Source: Isoetes taiwanensis
Taxonomy: Eukaryota; Streptophyta; Lycopodiopsida; Isoetales; Isoetaceae
Direction of reading: 5' to 3'
DNA length: 64,000 nucleotides
Assembly (NCBI GenBank): GCA_021234155.1
Contig: JAJEKV010000017.1
Span: 7,291,253 to 7,355,252 of the forward strand
The translations under genes were made by a program, and so were the position numbers. Positions 11,467 to 23,600 of this stretch are shown in pieces; within the stretch, counting starts at the first letter, position 1; each line of letters opens with the position of its first letter. The notes under the pieces were generated by a model. It searched no databases. It saw nothing but the letters and a program-made list of their open reading frames with translations, and was not told where the DNA came from.

Positions 11467-11480
11467 GGGCTCTGATACCA
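11467..11480 (-). promoter_or_regulatory. Primer-binding site of the gypsy element
   Basis: On the minus strand TGGTATCAGAGCCC lies 2 nt from the 5' LTR end and matches the 3' end of initiator tRNA-Met. It fixes the element's orientation. Confidence 0.85.
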
Positions 11481-11482
11481 AC

Positions 11483-13461
11483 TGAAACGGACCTAGCCCC
11501 TTGGCCTAGGCCATTGCACTAAATAATTCGAATAGAGACAATCAAATCATTCTGAATTTCTATTCATAAAGTTTTGGTTACAATTAAATCATTTACATCA
11601 GGCCCAAGGCCACACATATAAAGGAGAGTTCACAATACACCCATAATATACAAAAACCCAAGCCAACCCCATCACCCATGCTTAATTGGCCCTTTGATCT
11701 CCCCCTCCTCGGAAGTGACCGAGGAGGAGTCGCTAGAGCTACCCCCGGAAGACTCCCCATCCGTCTCCGGGTCTTGGGCCTCAATTTGGGGTTGCCTCTG
11801 CGCATAATACAACTCCCTGAATAATGCCATGATGATTTCGTAGACTCTTTCCTTGGACATGCGGGTTCATTCTCAGTCTCGTTGAACCACCAGGTGACAA
11901 AAGAGTCTAGTTCCAACACAATGGTGGCTTCAGGACGTGCCATCTTACAACACAACAAACATCCGGGGTTAATCCATAAGGACTAAGTGGGGAGGGACAT
12001 TGGGATCATCACATTCATGCATAACAATAATACGTGATTTACCTGTTACGTTGATACTCCCCTGCAAGTTTAGCACATTCTATAACTACCATTTTTCCAT
12101 GCATACTACATCCCAAGCGTAATCCTTGGGTGGCGACCCCAAGGAGACCACTCTTTCCATCTGTACGTACAGGGTTCAACTCATCCGTCAGGCCATCTGG
12201 CACGGATGCGAAGTTACACGGCCACCCCACCCCTCCGAAGGTGGGCCGTTGAATGCAAATGCACAACATTCTTGCACCATATCCATAATACCATCTCAGA
12301 TACATAATGCAATTCCGTAAGGTGCCCCATACCCTATTCATACTTATAGAGCAATCTTTAATGCACGCATAAACATCCCACATTATACACTAGTCAGGCA
12401 GATACTGTTCCCTACTACTAAACTGGCAACAACATTCAATGGAATCTTGGTCTCATACGGTATGCTTGCCTAGCGGTTGGTAGAAGGTAACTACAATTGA
12501 TAAAAACACTTAAAGTTTTAAGCTTTAACTTTTTAACAACTTAAGGGTTTTAAGCTTTAACTTTAAAATAAGGTTTTAAAGGTCTGGGGATACCGGACCC
12601 TGGTATCCCCCTTCAATAGAAATCAGAAAATAACTGTAACAGAGTCGTGGGCGCCCAACAGCGGCCCTTTTGGCCTGGCCGATTGGATCTGCAAGCTCGC
12701 CCCAGGCAGAAGTTCATTTCCAAAATACCTTCAGAGTGCAAATTACTATCTCTAGAGTAAGACGCAGAGGAGAAGACGGATTTATAAACTTAACCACGGC
12801 AGTGGAGAGGCAGACAGAAGGATTGTTTTTATACACCCGACCGAAGCAAGCTAAGGTTCATAAGATCGGATGGTCGAATTCAAGCAGGGTCTGCCGGATT
12901 TGGGAGCACAGATCAAATGAGCATGACAGATTTTTATTTATGAACTGGAGTTTGGCTTACAGGCAGGTGGCGGCATGCTTCAGAAACTCAGCTCTACATA
13001 ATCTGACCCCAGTCAGGCTGCAAAATCATGATATAGATCAAATCTCCATCTGAGTTTTGGCTTTGGACTCTTGGTGCTTGCTCTGCTCCCAAATTGCTCA
13101 GCCTCTAATCCGCTTTTCTTTCCTTCTCCTTCCACCATCCGGCCAGGCCTTCGGTTTCTTATATACTCTTGCCTTAAGAACACTTAGCAAGATCAATCCC
13201 AGGATCAGGCCAGATAGGAAGTTGGCATGCTACATGCATCTGTAAGCGGAATCCTGGCGCTATCTGGCAGCCACGATTTGCCCTTCCCCTGATTTAGTGT
13301 GCTCACACTTTTTGAGTTCAATTTATTAAGGTTTATAATCACCTTAGCTAATGTGTTTTTATTAAGATTTAAATGCCGCCCCTAACACACCCATGGATGC
13401 ATACCAACTGTGCTCTACACAATTTAATACGGACACAAGATAAGCCCCCGGGTTTGTTACA
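11483..13461 (-). repeat. Complete 5' LTR (1979 bp)
   Basis: On the minus strand it starts TGTAACAAACCCGGGG, a common gypsy LTR start, and ends in CA beside the PBS. A TATATAAG box lies at 13158-13165. The inner part 12138-13345 also occurs inverted at 7222-8393. Confidence 0.85.
13158..13165 (-). promoter_or_regulatory. Candidate TATA box of the gypsy LTR
   Basis: TATATAAG on the minus strand, about 300 bp inside the LTR start, is the only strong TATA in the U3-like part. The inverted arm carries its counterpart near 7402-7409. Confidence 0.5.
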
Positions 13462-13466
13462 TGTAG
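13462..13466. repeat. Target-site duplication (right) of the gypsy element
   Basis: TGTAG matches the left copy at 6764-6768. Confidence 0.75.
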
Positions 13467-15903
13467 AGCACATTAAGTAAAAACCAAGAGCCATACCATA
13501 AAACATACTATGCGCCGCACCATAGAGCCATACCATAGAACCAAGAGCAATAGTATGTATGGATCCTCTGCTTCTTCTACACAGGTCTAAAATTCAAGAT
13601 CCTCCTTTTTTTGCTCGAGCATGCTTCTGCATCATGTGGTCGAATCTGCTGCCGCAACCCTACCTTGTTGTCTGTTTGTGAGATTTTGAGTAGGAAATCT
13701 GACATTCTTTACCTTTTGCTTTTGTTGCTACAAGATGGTTTTTGTCCCTAAATTGTTCATCATTTTCTTAGCATTGAGTTCGATATTGTGTTTCTTTTAT
13801 TGCGGGTTTTAGCAAGCCATATGTATATCGGGCCTCGTCCTCTCCTTGCATTTTTTTATTCATTTGAAGGTGAATTCACAAAAGAAGTGAATGGCCCCAC
13901 GTTTTATTAAAACAATGAGCCAGATCTAAAATTGAACATATGCAACGTCGTGTAATGCTATACAAAAAAAAAGATTCTAACCTCATGCCACATCTTTGAA
14001 GGATAGGCATTGGAATAAATAATAGAATGGGCACTTTAGTGTATAAGTTGATGGTGGGTATTGGAAGCTGCAATCAGCTGACAGCCTGAATCTTCTTTGA
14101 GTTTGCGCGAGTGACGAGCCCCCTTCCCCGATATCAAATTCAACATATTTTTTATCGTTTTCCTTCTTTGGGGGTGTGGGCTGGGGGAGGGAGTGACAAT
14201 TGGCTGCACACTTAAGCATATAATTGAATTTGCAGCCTTGTAAGCACTTCAATGGCTATACATCTGGTATGATAATGAGATTATCTGTTTGGGAAATTTA
14301 GTTGCTTGTTAATTTAGAAGTGCTACCTCAAGTTATGAGGTTCCAAAGTGGTGGGGGTACTAGTACCACCAGGGCTGAGGTGGCAGCCCCTTAGGATATG
14401 AGGGTCCCCATTGAAGGCTTCTATAATAAACCACAAAGAAACACAAAGCATAAACATTGTTTTTTGAAATAAACTTGATCATATCTATTACAACAATCTT
14501 GAATTTGATAAAAATGTTAAAAATTTATGAAAATGGTTCTAAAAATATTTCCACAGTATTCATGATGCAGTTTGTCTCTTATTCTTCAACAATAGAACTC
14601 TCCTCCTCCTCCTCATTTCATATGCAGCTAGACTGAATACTATTGGCTGAGACACAGGAAGGCGAGGCCGGTTTGCACCATATAAGAGGTTTCTAAACTT
14701 CTTAGTACAGCCTCCCATTCCACCTCTGCTTTTTTTCGTGTCTCCCTATCATCCTTCTTTCTCTTTCTAGCTGCCTCAATTAGCTCTTTCTTCTTCCTTT
14801 TTCTTGATAGCTCTATCTTCTTCTTTTCTGCTTTTTGTTTCTTAGTTCTTTCAGCAACTTCTCTTCTTGTACAACTTTAATCCAATTGTTACTAGTGAGG
14901 TAATGCCTAGTTCCCAAATTAAGTAATATTCTTCTCATTTCCGCTACATATGCCAATTGGAACAAATGTTTAAATTGATGGAGCTTATAAGTTTTAACTA
15001 AGTAATGGAAGACAAAACACCTCTTAGATGTTGTAGACTTGGACCAGCTACATGACAAACATTTGCTGCAACATTCAAAAATTTCAGCCCTTGAATTCTA
15101 CAATAATAAATAGAGAGAGTAGTTATGTAGGAGATTAGGAGGCATATACTTAAATATATGACATTCCTTAAGCAATCAACATGCTAGTTTTGTTAAGCAA
15201 GAAAAACCTCGATTAGTTGATCCATAAAGTGAAATGAAGTTGCAATGCATGCATTCTCATGAAGATTAATTCATTTTGGTCTTGTTTGTCATGCAATGCA
15301 AATACCAACTATTGCGCTGTAGCCAGCTAGAGATCAAGATTTATCAAGCTAAAACTTTAAAACCTTTCTCTGCGTCCCTCGCTTTCTCTCAATTTAAGCA
15401 CACTTTCAAACAACCAAGTTCTATTGCATAACCTATTCTATTGTTGCCACAGAAAAAGAGATAGAATATATATCTAGCATAATAATAGGAGGTTATTTTT
15501 AGATTTTTATACGTTTTTTCACATGGTTTTTCTATGATTTTATTGTTGTATTCGTTGAGGTGTACTAAATAGTATTTCTAGAGTGCACCCTTTATGGGCC
15601 GTTAATTTTCGTTGGTTGAAACAATTCAAGGGTTGTTGTCTTTCTTTGCATGTGTTTGTGTATGAACACTGCACATGTGTTTGCATGTGCATGTGCATGT
15701 GTGTGCATGTGCATGTGTGTGCATGTCCAAGTGCATGTGTACTTGCCCTCTTGGATTCTTATTGCCAGAGTGGATTTTTGCCGACGAAAGGTTATCACGA
15801 GGTGGATTTTTTGCTCACACTTACAAAGGTATTTGTTTTTTAATACTTCTTCAGTTAGCATAATGGTTTTTTTTACAAGGTATTGGTTTCCTGGTTCTAC
15901 AAT
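13467..15903. other. Intergenic DNA; one degenerate charged reading frame
   Basis: No intact gene was seen. On the minus strand about 15060-14650 there is a broken frame rich in Lys/Glu/Arg (KKIELSRKRKKKELIEAARK) that looks like a decayed coiled-coil coding segment of unknown origin. A TG/CATG microsatellite occupies about 15676-15730. A palindromic GGTACTAGTACC occurs near 14357. Confidence 0.5.
15676..15730. repeat. GCATGT/GTGTGC microsatellite
   Basis: Alternating TG with CATG steps. It produces Cys/Val/His-rich false ORFs in every frame. Confidence 0.85.
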
Positions 15904-16350
15904 TGTGACGTCCCCTGCTCATATACGATGCTTCCATCGTACAGAACCGAAGTTCATCCCTCTTGCCAACGCCCTGGCTGACATGAGGCCATACACCTAA
16001 CATCAGATCCTTGCTAATAGTCAAGAATCCAATGGGGAAGAATGGACGTGTCATTCATCCCGTCTCCCTCGGGACCTACCTAGCTGCGGAAGGGAAGCAC
16101 ATCAAACATGAGCACATAGCATCAAATAACATACATATCCACCTCGAAAGGTGGCTCACCATAACATAACATATGTAACAACAACATCAGTAACATCAAC
16201 ATAGGGGGAATCCTACCCAAGGCTCAGACTCATGGGGGATCGACTGACGGCTTAGGTCTCCAGAAGTCAATGCAGACAGAATTCATGGCAAATGGATTGG
16301 GCTGGCATAAGAACATGGCCATTGGGTTGTCCACTCCGTCCACCCCTCTT
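15904..16350. mobile_element. Possible LTR fragment at the edge of duplication copy B
   Basis: TGTGACGTCCCC at 15904 resembles a gypsy LTR start, and the following ~440 bp ends exactly where homology to copy A begins. No PBS, partner LTR or coding region accompanies it, so the call is tentative. It truncates the C-terminal end of the Q/N-rich pseudogene. Confidence 0.3.
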
Positions 16351-16353
16351 GTG

Positions 16354-18105
16354 CATCTTCTTTGCAAATCTTTACACCATTATCCCCTTTTTGGTGATAC
16401 CGAGTTTCTAAATCTCCATGTCCCTGTGATTCGTGGTCACTCCTTATGCCAGAGCCATCTTGCTGCTGGAGATACAAGGGTTGCAAATCCCCATTTCCTT
16501 GTAGATACCCATGAAGATTCTGTTGGTTGGGATCAAATTTTACCATATTTTCATTCTGATACTGCTCTGAGTAGCCCACATTACGACCCTTTACGGCTGT
16601 TGTGCTAGAGTCATCCCCTACTTGGGCTTGCAAATCTCCAGACTGATAAGAACCTTCTTGTCGCTCGGGATACTGTGGTCCCAAATCTTCATATCCTTGC
16701 ATATACCCATCAAGATTTTGTTGGTTTGGATCAAATCCTACCATACTTTGGTTTGGATCATATTCTACCATATTTTCGTTCTGACATTGCTCTGCGTAGG
16801 TGCAGCTTTGTGATTGGTTGCTTGCCCGATAAGAACAGCCCTCTTGTTGCTGGGGATATCCGGGCCTCAAATTTCCATTTCCTTGCATATACCCACAAAA
16901 ATTTTGTTGGTTTAGGTTAAATTCTACCATATCTTGCGTCTGATACTGCTCTACACAGCCCATATGCTGTGCTTTCGTGTGCTCATCACAAGTACACAAT
17001 TCTGCCGGATTAATCATCCGTAAACCGCCGTTTGGAGAAATTCCTCGAATATTCTTTAATTGTTTATTTACAGTATTTTTGCGTTTACGCTTCTCGGCGG
17101 CGCCGCTTACAGCGCCGCCATAGAGTTTCCCCTGTTCCCCTGTTTACAGCGCCGCCATAGCTTACAGCGGCCGGGAGAACGCCATAGCTTAGCTTACAGC
17201 GGCCGGCAGTTTTCCCTACAGCCTCAAGCATTTGTAGCAGAGCACTCACATTTCTACAGCCTCAAGCATTTGTAGCAGAGCGCCGTGACCTTCAGGGTTT
17301 GGGCAAATCTGTGACCTTTGCAGGGCATGTCGATCTTGTAGCATGCGCTTAAAGCAGGACATGTGCTCAAAGCTGGCTTACGGTTTATTTAAAAGTGCCA
17401 AACAGATCCATAAGTACTCCCTCTGCTCGCCGGATCTGCCATTTTTCTGCTCAAAGATTCTCTATTTTTATAAGACTCTGTCGCACTTCTGGTTCTTGAA
17501 GAAGTTAGGGCTTTTTCCGATTTCTGGCCATGTCAGTATGGAAATCTTGGCGCCTTACAGCGGCTGTCATAGTAGGTTTTTTTATGGGTGTAAGTTTCAC
17601 AGTCCGTCCGTCCAATTGATGCAAACCAACAAGATTAATTCTACAGGTAATATATGGCGCCGCCTGCCGGTTTACCGGCCAGAAACCCCTCAATCTGGCC
17701 GGTTATCTAGCACGATTTGGGTAGCGAGATCCATAAATGGGCCGCTGCGGATGGCTGGTATCAGTGGGATAAGGGGCCATTTTACCTTTAAAAACAGGGA
17801 TAGGCTGCCGGATTTGCAAGGGCTGAACGAAAGGAGCATTATTTTCCGGCTGCAAGCTCGGATCGCCAAGCAACCATTGTTCGTAACTCATTTTCAAATG
17901 CAAAATGAAGCCGAGTGGGCCGAAGAAATGTCCGCGGGATCCTTTTTTCTTCTTAGCGGCGCCGCACTTGAAATGGGGCTGTTTGGCATCTTTGTTGTCA
18001 AAATAGTCGAACTCTGTGTTGAAGCTGAAGCAATGATTGTTGAAGCACTCCCAACATGCAAATGCCCCCTTGTACCTCTTCTTTAACCATGCATAATGAA
18101 TGTAC
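16354..18105 (-). pseudogene. Broken duplicate of the Q/N-rich gene
   Basis: Minus-strand paralogue of 2899-4131. It has lost its start codon region (a small deletion before LKKRYKG), 21 codons in the N-terminal half (in frame), and everything after KICKED at the duplication edge. About 690 bp (17021-17711) is inserted after the MINPAEL region. The 16283-17017 part retains a longer repeat array than copy A, including extra units around EDLGPQYPERQEG, so A has contracted or B expanded. Confidence 0.85.
17021..17711. mobile_element. Insertion of ~690 bp in the Q/N-rich pseudogene, GC-rich and hairpin-bearing
   Basis: Absent from copy A. The left edge starts TAAACCGCCG; near the right edge a 9-bp stem CCGGCCAGA / TCTGGCCGG spans 17675-17702. 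A 26-bp direct repeat (CTACAGCCTCAAGCATTTG core) lies at ~17216 and ~17254, and GCGGCCGG blocks recur. No transposase and no clear target duplication were found. Confidence 0.55.
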
Positions 18106-18306
18106 CTGAGGGTCTCAACTCATTGTCTTGCTCCAATAAATAAAATAAATAAATAAGTTAATGCTCCTATACCTAGGAGCCCTTTGGCCTTTTGAAGCCT
18201 TTTCCCTCAGCAAAATGCATTTCATAAATTTCTAAAATGCATAAATTTCTAAATTTCATAAATGCATTTCTTATCCCGCCATTGTGGTTTCCGCAAAGCT
18301 GAAGAA

Positions 18307-19732
18307 ATGGAAGCTCCAACTCCGGCGACGGAATGCTGGTGGCGTGTCCATTTGGCGCAGCATATCCCTCCTCCTCCTTCGCCATCGCCAAGATGCCGCC
18401 ATTCGCCTTATGGTTACTGGATCTGCTCTCAATCCCTCTGCTCCCTTTGCGTTTCCAAGTTAACCGGATTAATTTCTCTCATTCTCGGAGGCAAAATCTT
18501 TGTAAGCTTCATCCCTTGCCGTTTCCTTTTTCTTGTTAAGTATCTTCTCTTTGCATTTTCTTGTTTCTTGCTCCATGGAATTATCTCTTTTGCCGTGAAA
18601 ATTTAAAGAGCAATAAGGACGGACCTTGCCTCTTGTCTTAATGCAGGAGGAGCACCCTGTTTCCAACCTAACTTTTGCGCGACCAGTAACTAGAAAGGGC
18701 TGCAGAATGCTTCTGGCTTGTTATATGATTTCTGGAAAGGTAAATGTCGATTTTCAGAGATTTATTGCATCGATTCTTGCTTAGATCAAATAAATTGGTT
18801 GGAATGCAGAAGAACCAATTTGCTATGCGTTTTGAAACTGACGCCGACGCTATTGCATGCGCTAATATCCTTCAGGTATGGTTCTTGCTTAAAGAATTAT
18901 ATATGTTTGATGATCATTCATAGGCATGCATATCATTGAATGTTTTAGCGATATGCAGGAGATATATGCAACCTTCTCTTCTCAATCTAATAGTAAGGTC
19001 CATTTGATCGATGCTGCCCCAGGTTGGACTCGTACATATATTTGTAAGATATTTAAGTTGCATATTCTCAGGATTGTCATGTGTTCAGATAAGGCAACTC
19101 TGCCATGCCCTAAAAGGCAGAAACAGAGAGAACTCCAGAGCATTTATCAGTCAGAGCAGGCCGATACTGCTTCGCAAGTCCATAGCATGCAAAATATTAG
19201 TGATAGAAATGTGGTCGATAAGCCTGTTGGTGATAAAACTGTTGACTCTCATAATGCCATTTCCATGCCACCAAGATTTCAAGACTTGCTAGCATCAGAT
19301 CCACCGGAAGATGATTTAGGACCACTGCTTAGACTTGCAAACGGGGATTCTACAAGCTCTGTTATTCAAACAGCCCAACAGAAAGAATTGTCAGGTGCAG
19401 AAGTCTCTGGTTTGAAACGAGAAATAGTGGTATGCCTAATTTAATTCTTGCCGTGGAGTTTCCTTCTTTCTTTCTGAAAAACTTGCCATTTAAATGTTTT
19501 AAGAACGTAAACTGAATTCTCTTCATGGTGTCCCCTTTGCAGACTTATCTTCTTGATCCTTCTTTCCAAAGTAATGCATCTGAAACTCCTTGCCTTTGCG
19601 CTTTATTCTTATCTGCTCCATTGATTAGAAATAAATTTGTCTGCTGCAGCACTACTGAAGAATGTAGTTGAAGTATGGCAGGAGATGCAAGAGTCAGTAA
19701 GTAACGATATTATGGCAATGCTATCAAAATAA
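18307..19732 (+). CDS. PHS1: PHS1-like meiotic protein, copy B
   Basis: Seven exons of identical length to copy A: 18307-18501, 18647-18739, 18810-18875, 18959-19022, 19089-19429, 19543-19570, 19650-19732, total 870 nt, 289 aa, no stops. Exon junction phases match copy A. The exon-5 acceptor is a standard CAG. Differences from A are scattered substitutions (for example KNQFAMRF, IDAAP, SGAEVSG), with no frame damage. The expected role is the same as copy A: homologue pairing in meiotic prophase, likely nuclear and cytoplasmic. The 5' flank is shortened compared with A, so expression may differ. The family call rests on remembered PHS1 motifs. Confidence 0.78.
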
Positions 19733-20606
19733 TCTCTTCTATTTGCGCCTCATTTAAAGCCGAATGCCATTTGGTTTACAATGCCAAAAGGATATTAAAG
19801 ATACGCAGACTTCCACTCACATTAGTATTTAGAGGATGTAACAATGCCATTTTATTACCTGGCCAAACAAGTTTTTGTAGGGAGTCCTCTCCAATAAATA
19901 TAACAATTATATAGCCCCAAATAAATGCATTATGAAATGCTAAATTTTATTCATCTACAAGAAATTTATCGCGGCAACCAAGGCCATTGAGAATATTTTT
20001 TCAATCCCACCCTGTGAGTTGCACTCATTATAAGTTTTAGGCCTTGTTTAGTAATGTTTTTGTGACAATTCAAGCGAATTGAAAGGCACTATTCAACATA
20101 TTTAACTTATGGGATTTGACATTGTGTTGTTGAGCTGAGTTCTTGTGCTCATACATTAGGGGGTAGACGAATGCAATGCACAAGGACTTTGGGATTGTCC
20201 CCACTGTTGAGTTTTCCTTCTTTCTAGACTGTGCCTAGACCTTGCAAAGGTAATCAGTGGGTTTTGAGCCGAGTAGTTTTGATTGGGCAGTCTTTCTACT
20301 TGATATTGATGGACATATGGATTGCGTATCTTTTTGAATATTTTCTTGGATATCTGCATGGATACTTAAAATTATGAACTCTTTCTATTTTATAATATTG
20401 TTCTTAATTGTCATCATACTATAAGATATCTGCATGCTTACTAATCACTTTTAGAACAAACTCATTGTTGTGTATTAGAACTTCTCCATTTATAAAAGGA
20501 AATGACCCAATCCCAATCCCAATCCATAATGATCCAGATATGAAAATTGTTAGAACTTGGACTCCACTAGGCCATTTGATACATTTTTAAACAATTTAGA
20601 TACATA

Positions 20607-20640
20607 CTAGTAAACGTGTGCCCGACGTTGCCGGGCATAT
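20607..20640 (-). mobile_element. Helitron 3' terminus (CTAG plus hairpin)
   Basis: On the minus strand a GC stem-loop (GCCCGGCAACGTCGGGC, 20620-20636) is followed 9 nt later by CTAG and then T, the hallmark of a Helitron 3' end. The plus strand left of CTAG matches duplication copy A up to an A, and copy A continues with T, consistent with A/T insertion. The body would extend rightward. The 5' end was not found and no Rep/helicase coding was seen, so it is probably non-autonomous. Confidence 0.65.
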
Positions 20641-23600
20641 GTATGATGTTTTTGTAGATGCCCTACATATTTCATAAACTGTTCAAGCGTTTAAGATTTG
20701 TAGTATAATCTTGGAGTTGTTTTGCATATATTTGTGGCTTTATGGACTTTGTTAATGTTGATGTCATTGAGCTGGTTATAAGTGTGTTAGTGTTTATATC
20801 CATCATACATAATTTGTAAAGAAAAACTACATGCATGCTCACATTTTGTATTTGTTCTAGAAAATATAAACAATTTTGGTTCAAAAATAGGTGACTATAG
20901 AAAGAAGTTCACTTCAAAAGTAAAATAGGTGGGTAAAGAAGTTCACTTAGACCATACGCGTTATTAGTAGCTTTTGCATACTTAATACTCTTCATAAGAT
21001 TAACCGGAGGTATAATTTCCTAAAGCTCACCCGTAATGTCAACACCTATAACCTCTGATGCATATATTTGACTATAGACGCATGATGTAAATTTAAGAAA
21101 GGCTAAACAAAAAGTAGGAGAATGAACAAAATTTAGTCAATATCACCTCCTATTTTGAATGATTGCTTTTACTTTATAATATATTATGGAAAATGAAAAT
21201 CATGAAGTCCCTCTACTTCTACTTCATTAATTGCTTTTATCTTATATGATGGAAAAGGAAAATCATGAACTCCTTCTAGTTCTACTTCATTAAACAATCA
21301 GACATGGCAAATGGCATGGTGTCTGACAATTTTCCAAAGTTGAATTATAAGAGTGAAAGAAAAGAACGACAATAGAATAATCTAAACACTTAAATGCTTT
21401 ATTGTTACAATAGCTCTTTCTTTTTAGCTGAAGTATTGAAGGAAGCATCAACCATTTAGATTTAAAACCATACATTGATATGTCAGAAGTGCATTTCCAT
21501 TTTGCAGGCTACATAAATTAGAATCAATTAGATTATTTGGAATGGAATGATTGGCTTGAATACTGGGCATAGGAAGCTCTTATATTCAGGTAAATAACAT
21601 CATCAAATATGGCATATGAGGATGATGAGACATGATGTCATGCTAAATTTTCTCCCGACATATGCATTCCATTCCTATCTAGCTTTTCTTTTCCAATCTG
21701 ACAACACCAAAAGATGTGTGTCAAAGCAAATGCAGACTTCCTTCTTATGGCTCTTTATTTTCACAACGAATGAAGTCGACGACACTTAAATGCAACTTCA
21801 TAGAAGTTGTTGCACATTAAATAAGATATCTCCAAATGTATGCTTTTCTACCACAACAAAGTGGCACTATTCTGCCAAAACATTATATTGAAAATATCAT
21901 CCAAGTTACGAAACTAAGAGAGGCATATTTATTTAGAAAATTCATGAATATTGGAAGTACATATCTCAAATGTTTTTATTCAAACCTTTTTAAAGTGGAC
22001 ATGTACCAGCTGATATTTCTCTAAAAAGCAAGACTTATCAAGATAGAGAGTAACTTGCATGGAAAGGTGCAGATCAAGTATATCAAGACATCCTAACGAA
22101 TCCATCTGCTCTCATGCCAAAGAATACAGAAAGTCATGATTGCAAACCTTTCTTTCTTCAAGCTAATATGTGGGCACCAATTGCATTGTAAAAGCTCTCT
22201 CCAAGAAAGATCATGCATTTTCTTTGCCCATGGAAACTCCTATTACTGCCAGCATAAAAGATAAGACATTATATTTGATGAAATGTTGAAAAAAAGCCAG
22301 CATGATTGCAATCCACATCAAGAAGTTATTACATCTAAAGCCTACAGGAGTAGCAACAACAAAAAATGCAGAATGAAAGGCTTTCAGAAAGCAGAACAGT
22401 AATATGGAAGCTCGTTTTATATAAGTGAACACTCCCATTTAGAACAAAGAAACCAGAACGTGGATAGCCTCTGTGTGCACACTGCAATCAAATAATACCC
22501 AAAATAAAGGTTTTTAAGGCTTAAATCCGGCAAATATAGATTAATATATGCATCTAAAACAACAAAAATGAAAACCAGAGAGTTTATGCAGCATATAAAG
22601 CCCGCCTAACAGCAAGATTGCTTGTTACCTGAGTTGTACGCAAGATAAATCAAGTAAGAAAGGTGAAGCTTTGCTTCTGAAAATATCTTGGAAGGAAGTC
22701 TCCTGAAAATATGTCTCGCCAAAAAAAAATGGAAATGTTATCTTCAAAGTTTACCCATGCACTATCCTGATCCAAGAAACTCCTAATCTGCCACAGTCAT
22801 AAACCCTGCAAAACCCTCAACGATGAACTCTCTTAAATGATGAAATGGGTAGCATCTAATAACGGCAAACAAATCCAGCACAACTTGCTGTTGACCCCCA
22901 ACCTGGCTCGAGAGTCAAACACAAGAAGCCAACTTGAAGATATGTTCAAGTTGGGGTTAGAACCTCCAGATCACTTAAGGTGATCAATCTGTGCAAGAAT
23001 TTTTCAGAGAAACAGCTCAAATATCAAATGTTCATACCCTTCCCAATTCAGAAATATGGGACCTTCACTCAAATCGATGTAGCTGGTAGAGATGGATTGA
23101 AATCTGAAGTCAGATGATTGTGACTGGTACAGAAAAGTTGTGGGCATGCAATGGTAAAAACCTTGACCAAGTCTGGGCTCAAACATGTGAGATATTCTGG
23201 CTCAAAATCGGGTCAATTTTTGGTCAATGTGAGTCAAAACCACAGACAGATTCAGCATTATAGAATTCGAGTTGCAAGTGGATTTTTTGAGAAATTCCAA
23301 AGCTAAGGTGATACACATGTACCAGGGATATGGGGCAAACAATCAAATCCTTTTTTGGATCACCAAAAGTATTTTTTTGGTACTAATTTGTAAATGACAG
23401 TCAAGAATCATGTCAGACAGAATATGAAAATTTGTAACTCGAGCTTTGAGGGGGATTTTTTTGAACTTTTTGTGCACACAGGTGCAAATATATGCAAGAA
23501 TGAGAGGCAACTTGTGAAATGCAAATATGGAGTGCAGGATGTTTTTACTGTAAAATAGTTTGAATGGCAAAAATGCTAGAAATCATGACAGACAGGCTTT

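Larger units (their letters stand above)
6769..13461 (-). mobile_element. Ty3/gypsy LTR retrotransposon, integrase-less, with rearranged 3' LTR
   Basis: The element is bounded by TG...CA and a TGTAG target duplication. Order on the minus strand is 5' LTR (13461-11483), PBS, gag, zinc knuckle, protease, reverse transcriptase, RNase H. Coding stops near 8400 with no integrase, no polypurine tract and no complete 3' LTR. The remaining 3' LTR piece (6769-7221) is joined to an inverted copy of the LTR's other part (7222-8393). Several in-frame stops and frameshifts show the copy is inactive. Protease-RT-RNase H order with a CCHC knuckle supports Ty3/gypsy rather than copia. Confidence 0.85.
16354..20606 (+). 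repeat. Segmental duplication, copy B
   Basis: Colinear with ~3125-6590. It carries extra DNA at 17021-17711, about 19866-19977 and about 20180-20208. Homology ends at 20606, exactly where a Helitron-like terminus begins. Confidence 0.9.

Noticed and set aside
15583-15863. Cys/Val/His-rich short ORFs at the TG/CATG microsatellite
   Set aside because: Low-complexity repeat artefact in every frame.
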